Source of the DNA: Pleurotus djamor
Taxonomy: Eukaryota > Basidiomycota > Agaricomycetes > Agaricales > Pleurotaceae
Direction: 5' to 3'
DNA: 12,644 bases
Assembly: GCA_029747585.1 (NCBI GenBank)
Contig: JAPEVF010000030.1
Span: 158,795-171,438, forward strand
The notes beneath the pieces were generated by a model. That model had not been told where the DNA came from and made no database searches. It was given only the letters and a program-made list of their open reading frames with translations. Made by a program: the position numbers and the translations under genes. This document shows, piece after piece, positions 8,960 to 12,644 of the stretch. Numbering within the stretch: position 1 is the stretch's first letter; every line of letters starts with the position of its first letter.

Positions 8960-11075
8960 ATGGCAGCAAAGACTACGCAGTACACGAAAGACGAGGTTGC
9001 GAAACACAACAAGCCCGGTGATCTAGTGAGCTGGAATACACGCACCTGCTCCGTTATTCCGGCTGGCCATGCGGTTAGCAACTAACGTGATTATTTTCTC
9101 CAGTGGATCATCGTGGACTCGAAAGTATATGACCTTTCGAGGTTCGGTCCCATGCACCCAGGTGGTCTGGCTGTCCTCTTGGACGAAGACGTTGGTAAGA
9201 GCTGCTAAACAGGTCGCCGAACCGAGCGTTTGACTGAAACGCCCCTATAGCTGGACAGGACGCGACTGAGACATTCTTTGGCCTACACAGACACGAAGTG
9301 CTGCTCAGGCCTCAGTATGCCCGTCTTCAGATTGGTGTCATCGTCGGTGAGAAGGAAACCATCAAACCCAGGGCCATTGGCACGACGAGCCGGGTTCCGT
9401 ACGCTGAGCCTACATGGTTAACGCCTGGCTACCTCAGCCCATACTTCTCTGATGTATGTCTATTCTCTTTGTATGATAGCTACGCGATCCCAATTTTCTA
9501 CAGGCACACAGAAAATTCCAAGTCGCCTTCCGCAAATTTGTTGAGGAAGTTGTTCTCCCGGACGCTCAGGCTCGCGAAGATGATGGAAAGCGCCCCTCTG
9601 CCCATGTCTTCGAAAAGATGGGTGAACTCGGTATCATTGCCATGCGACTCGGACCAGGAAAGCACCTACAAGGTCGCACCCTTATGGGCGGTCTTGTAAA
9701 ACCCGAAGAAGTACGCACCGCATCAGTGTCCGTTCATTACGGTGGTAAACTCACAGCGTGTTGGTGAATAGTTCGACTGCTTCCACGAACTTATTATGGC
9801 ACAAGAACTCGGACGTTTGAATGCCCGAGGCTACACTGATGGCTTAGGAGGTGGCACCGCCATTGGTCTTCCCCCTGTCATGAATTTCGCGGAACCACAT
9901 ATTCGGGACAGAGTCTTGGAAGAAGTCTTCTCAGGAAAGAAGTTCATGTACGTGTTTACATTTTCCCTTCGCTCAATCTTCACTCAAAGAAATTACTAGC
10001 TGCCTTGCTATCACCGAGGCATTCGCTGGTAGTGACGTCGCTGGCCTACGATGCTACGCGAAGAAGACCGAAGATGGAAAACACTGGATCGTCACTGGTG
10101 GGTCATCCCTAAAATTCTTCCCTGCCAGAAATCTGATCCATATGCGTTATAGGCACCAAGAAGTGGATTACCAACGGTGCTTTCTGTGACTACTTCACCG
10201 TTGGCTGCCGTACCGACAAGGGCATGTGTGTGCTCCTCATCGAACGCTCAGAAGGGCTCGAGACCAAGCTCATCAAGACGTCTTACTCGACTTCTGCTGG
10301 AACAGCGTACATAACCTTCGATAACGTCAAGGTGCCCGTCGAGAATACGCTTGGTCCTGAAGATAAGGGTCTTCAAGTAATTCTCAGTAACTTCAACCAC
10401 GAACGATGGGGTATGGCTTGCGCCAACATATCTTCTCAGCGTGTCATCGTTGAGGAGTGCTTCAAGTAAGAAATCCCTCGCAGAGTTACCCGCCGATTGC
10501 TCACGCCCTGTTTAGGTGGGTCAATCAGCGCAAAGCTTTCGGCAAACCGTTGGTTTCTCAGCCCGTCATCCGCGCGAAGCTGGCCCAAATGGTTGCACGG
10601 ATTGAAAGTGCTCAAAGTTGGTTAGAAAGTATCACATACCAGATGAACCACATGAGTTACAACGATCAATCCGACAAATTGGCTGGGTGCGTACAAGTCC
10701 ATTGTGACATATCCGTTCGCTCATTGCGTGACACAGACAAATTGCTTTCCTGAAGATGTACTCAACTCAGTCGTCGCAAGAAACCGCATCAGATGCCGTC
10801 CAGGTCTTTGGTGGTCGTGGTATCACGCGGACTGGTATGGGTCGTTTCATTGAGCACGTAAGTAACTTCCTTGCTTTTTCCGGACATCTGGCTCATCTGT
10901 GCGATCAAGTACCATCGTACGGTACCTTTCGACGCGTAAGTCATCTTAAATACAACCAGTGAAGTTATCGTCCTAACGTTTCCTTTCCAGGGTTCTCGGG
11001 GGTGCTGAAGACGTCCTCGGTGATCTTGGTGTCCGTCAAGCACTTCGCAAAATGCCCAAAGAAGCACGGTTGTAA
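8960..11075 (+). CDS. Cytochrome b5-acyl-CoA dehydrogenase fusion
   Basis: Eleven exons (8960-9025, 9104-9194, 9251-9453, 9504-9710, 9772-9947, 10000-10097, 10153-10465, 10516-10686, 10737-10857, 10910-10935, 10991-11075) join in frame to 518 residues. Residues of about 7-85 are a cytochrome b5 domain: MHPGG gives heme ligand His40, and DATETFFGLHRHEVL gives the second ligand, His65 or His67. The rest is an acyl-CoA dehydrogenase, predicted to form a 2,3-double bond in acyl-CoA using FAD. Its blocks are ITEAFAGSD (252-260), TGTKKWITNGA (280-290), NQRKAFGKP (388-396) and QVFGGRGIT (464-472). The usual late glutamate (YEGT-type) reads LGGA at about 493-496. A candidate base, Glu364 in NHERW, sits where long-chain and isovaleryl-CoA dehydrogenases keep theirs. 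The C-terminus ARL fits PTS1, so peroxisomal location is inferred. Acyl-chain preference is unknown. Confidence 0.9.
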
Positions 11076-12408
11076 CNTTTTTTCTGTTTTGTGACTACAG
11101 TGTGGACGCGCTTGTAATCTAGAGTATAGAACATTTGTAAGTTGCGTTTATATTATGATCTTATAACTCCCATTTCCATTTCGCCCGTTAACATTCTGGC
11201 TACATTTTGGCTGTGCCATGGGTTGCAACGGCGTGTTGTCTGAGTGTAACCCGTGTTGTCTGAGTGTAACCAGGGACGGAGGCGGAGGGCAATGAGGAGT
11301 CATTGGAACCCGAAGAAAATGCCAACCTAGATACTAAGATGCTTGCCTTGACAATGCCAGGCTCTTATCAAGTTGTAAGATCATCTTTCTCATCGTTGCT
11401 ACCTTATTCGTACTCTCACTAAAGAATATCCACAGACTTAACCTTCAAGCTTCAAGCTTCGACACCATGCAAGGATCTTGCTTGTGATCTGAAGCTTTCA
11501 ATTGTCAGCGACGCTCGCCCCCAAGGCTGTCCGTCACAAAATAGTCAAAGTCTCAGTGCTCAAGTACCTGCCTGTCTGTGTGTTTCTTTGGTCAAACGAC
11601 CTGCGCGAGCCAACGACTCATCAGATCAAAATATGGATGCCGTCAATCGGAATCACTGATCTTCAGCATCTCTTCTGATACCTTCCCTTGACTCATTGGT
11701 GGCCTTTAAAGCATGATAGGTCAGGTTCAAGTCAGGTTATTAGGAACTCTCACTCTCACTNCCCCCAACATGCACGCTGACTTCTTAGGACGTCGATCTG
11801 GTCTCTCATCGCTCGATGTCGGGTTGCTGATAATCAGCTGTCTGGCCTATTGTGCGTTATCATTTTACATTCTTGAATAAAATCACCTTGCTTCAGCAAG
11901 GTCTCCTCTTTTCTTAGAATCGCTTCTTTTGTCAGGTATCACCTTTTTAGGCCGAAAAAGACCCTTATTTTGGGCGTTCTACGAGCGCTTGTTTACTATA
12001 GAGGGACCGTTTCCTTTTGAAGTAAAAGTGCGTCGTCTTGGCGTTGCCTTCCTTTTTGGGCTGGGATAGCTGCGTTCATGCTCCGTGCTTTTTTGAACTT
12101 CTCATCGTTTTCGTCTGACTTATGAGAATGACGTATCAATCTTCGCCTTGCAGTGTCGCCCGTAAGCGACGTTTCATGGCCTTACTCTTAATGAGAACGC
12201 TCGTTCTTTCAAGTTTCCAGCAGTCTGAGCCTCAGCCATTTTTGATGCGATAAACTTTGGGACGCTGCTTCCAACGCGACTCGCTTCGATTGGTTCCACA
12301 ACCATCGTGTGGATTTGGGGTCAGTGTCCCTCATTCTCTTGCGTCTCTGCACGCGACGACTCCATTTGTTTGTGTTCTTCCCCTTATGATCATCATCGGA
12401 TGCATTTT
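11076..12408. other. Right intergenic region, no confident gene
   Basis: The dehydrogenase 3' flank is followed by sequence without a recognisable protein family. It contains a 20-bp tandem repeat (11232-11271), an intron-like block (11375-11435) beside a long open frame, and a microrepeat CTTCAAGCTTCAAGCTTC near 11444. Ahead of a weak ATG at 11770 lie TGACTCATTGG near 11689 and TTTAAA near 11706, a promoter-like layout. That ATG with an intron at 11852-11896 would give only 84 residues with two hydrophobic stretches, overlapping the antisense open frames noted at the right edge. I do not call it a gene. Confidence 0.5.
11232..11271. repeat. Perfect 20-bp tandem repeat, two copies
   Basis: CGTGTTGTCTGAGTGTAACC occurs at 11232-11251 and again without gap at 11252-11271. 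It lies about 155 bp past the dehydrogenase stop codon. With two identical copies it is either a recent slippage event or an assembly artefact. No inverted partner was seen nearby. Confidence 0.85.
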
Positions 12409-12642
12409 TTATGTTGTGCTGCGCTCTTTGTAAGTCCACGAAGTCAGTACCTCTAAGTGTACGTCCTCTCGCGTTATCTCTTTGTTAGGTAGTGCCGCAA
12501 GCTTTTCGTTGGCTTTCAGGGATCCCATCCATATGCTTTCCTTGATGGGAACAACTACTACTACGTCGGGCGCACTCAGGCTTGACTCAGGCTGACGTTT
12601 GACCGCGGCGGCGCTCGTACCTCTATGAATCGATTCCTCTCG
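11996..12642 (-). pseudogene. Frame-broken or spliced open stretches at right edge, unknown
   Basis: Three consecutive open stretches on the minus strand fall in different frames. The first, 12642-12409, is open from the window edge for 77 codons and includes PIKESIWMGSLKANEKLAAL and NKEITREDVHLEV. The second, 12439-12209, has 76 codons and is basic (WSRRVQRRKRMRD). The third, 12181-11996, has 61 codons with SDENDEKFKKARSMNAAIPA. Their composition is varied and protein-like, and their order is collinear, as expected of one coding region interrupted by frameshifts or unrecognised introns. No family is recognised and no clear donor-acceptor pairs join them, so a decayed gene or repeat-element relic is as likely as an intact 5'-truncated gene. 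Purine-rich DNA also yields Lys/Arg-rich open frames by chance. Confidence 0.25.
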
Positions 12643-12644
12643 AG

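Noticed and set aside
11770..12069. Possible 84-residue two-exon plus-strand gene with TTTAAA upstream
   Set aside because: The intron would be only 45 nt, there is no family similarity, and it overlaps an antisense stretch with more protein-like composition.
12254..12595. Plus-strand open stretch with a hydrophobic segment (LPLMIIIGCIFYVV) and GTAAGT donor at 12428
   Set aside because: It is the antisense of the minus-strand stretches, has no start codon ahead of the hydrophobic segment, and only an arbitrary acceptor choice extends it.
1..12644. tRNA, rRNA, CRISPR arrays, bacterial operon signals
   Set aside because: No tRNA B-box arms, rRNA-like blocks or regularly spaced repeats were seen; dense spliceosomal introns mark this as eukaryotic nuclear DNA.

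Overview
The window looks like nuclear DNA of a filamentous basidiomycete, probably an agaricomycete. Four genes are cut by many introns of about 50-78 nt with fungal splice signals. Once spliced by eye, all four give uninterrupted proteins with recognisable families. Identification is from remembered family motifs only; no search was run.

Layout from left to right. Positions 1-1771 hold no gene I can support: the stretch is rich in N and contains a diverged direct duplication. Positions 1826-4190 (+) encode a 714-residue F-box-like, leucine-rich-repeat protein in five exons. Positions 4624-7309 (+) encode a vacuolar-type Ca2+/H+ exchanger (CAX/VCX1 family) of 543 residues in 19 exons, one only 8 nt long, with one GC-AG intron and a spliced 5' leader. 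Positions 7463-8758 (-) encode a 304-residue MaoC-type hydratase 2 (double hot-dog) in eight exons, ending in the peroxisomal signal AKL. Positions 8960-11075 (+) encode a 518-residue cytochrome b5/acyl-CoA dehydrogenase fusion in eleven exons, ending in ARL, also a peroxisomal-type signal. The rest, to 12644, has no confident gene. It carries a 20-bp tandem repeat, an intron-like segment, and a run of frame-broken open stretches on the minus strand near the right edge.

The functional centre is the divergent pair at 7463-11075. The two genes share a 201-bp promoter region and encode the first two steps of a beta-oxidation spiral: acyl-CoA to enoyl-CoA by the dehydrogenase, then enoyl-CoA to 3-hydroxyacyl-CoA by the hydratase. 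Both products carry PTS1-like C-termini. The dehydrogenase brings its own cytochrome b5 domain, a possible electron outlet in a compartment without mitochondrial electron-transfer flavoprotein. The hydratase and the Ca2+/H+ exchanger converge tail to tail with 153 bp between stop codons. The F-box-like gene and the exchanger are ordinary tandem neighbours with no evident functional link.
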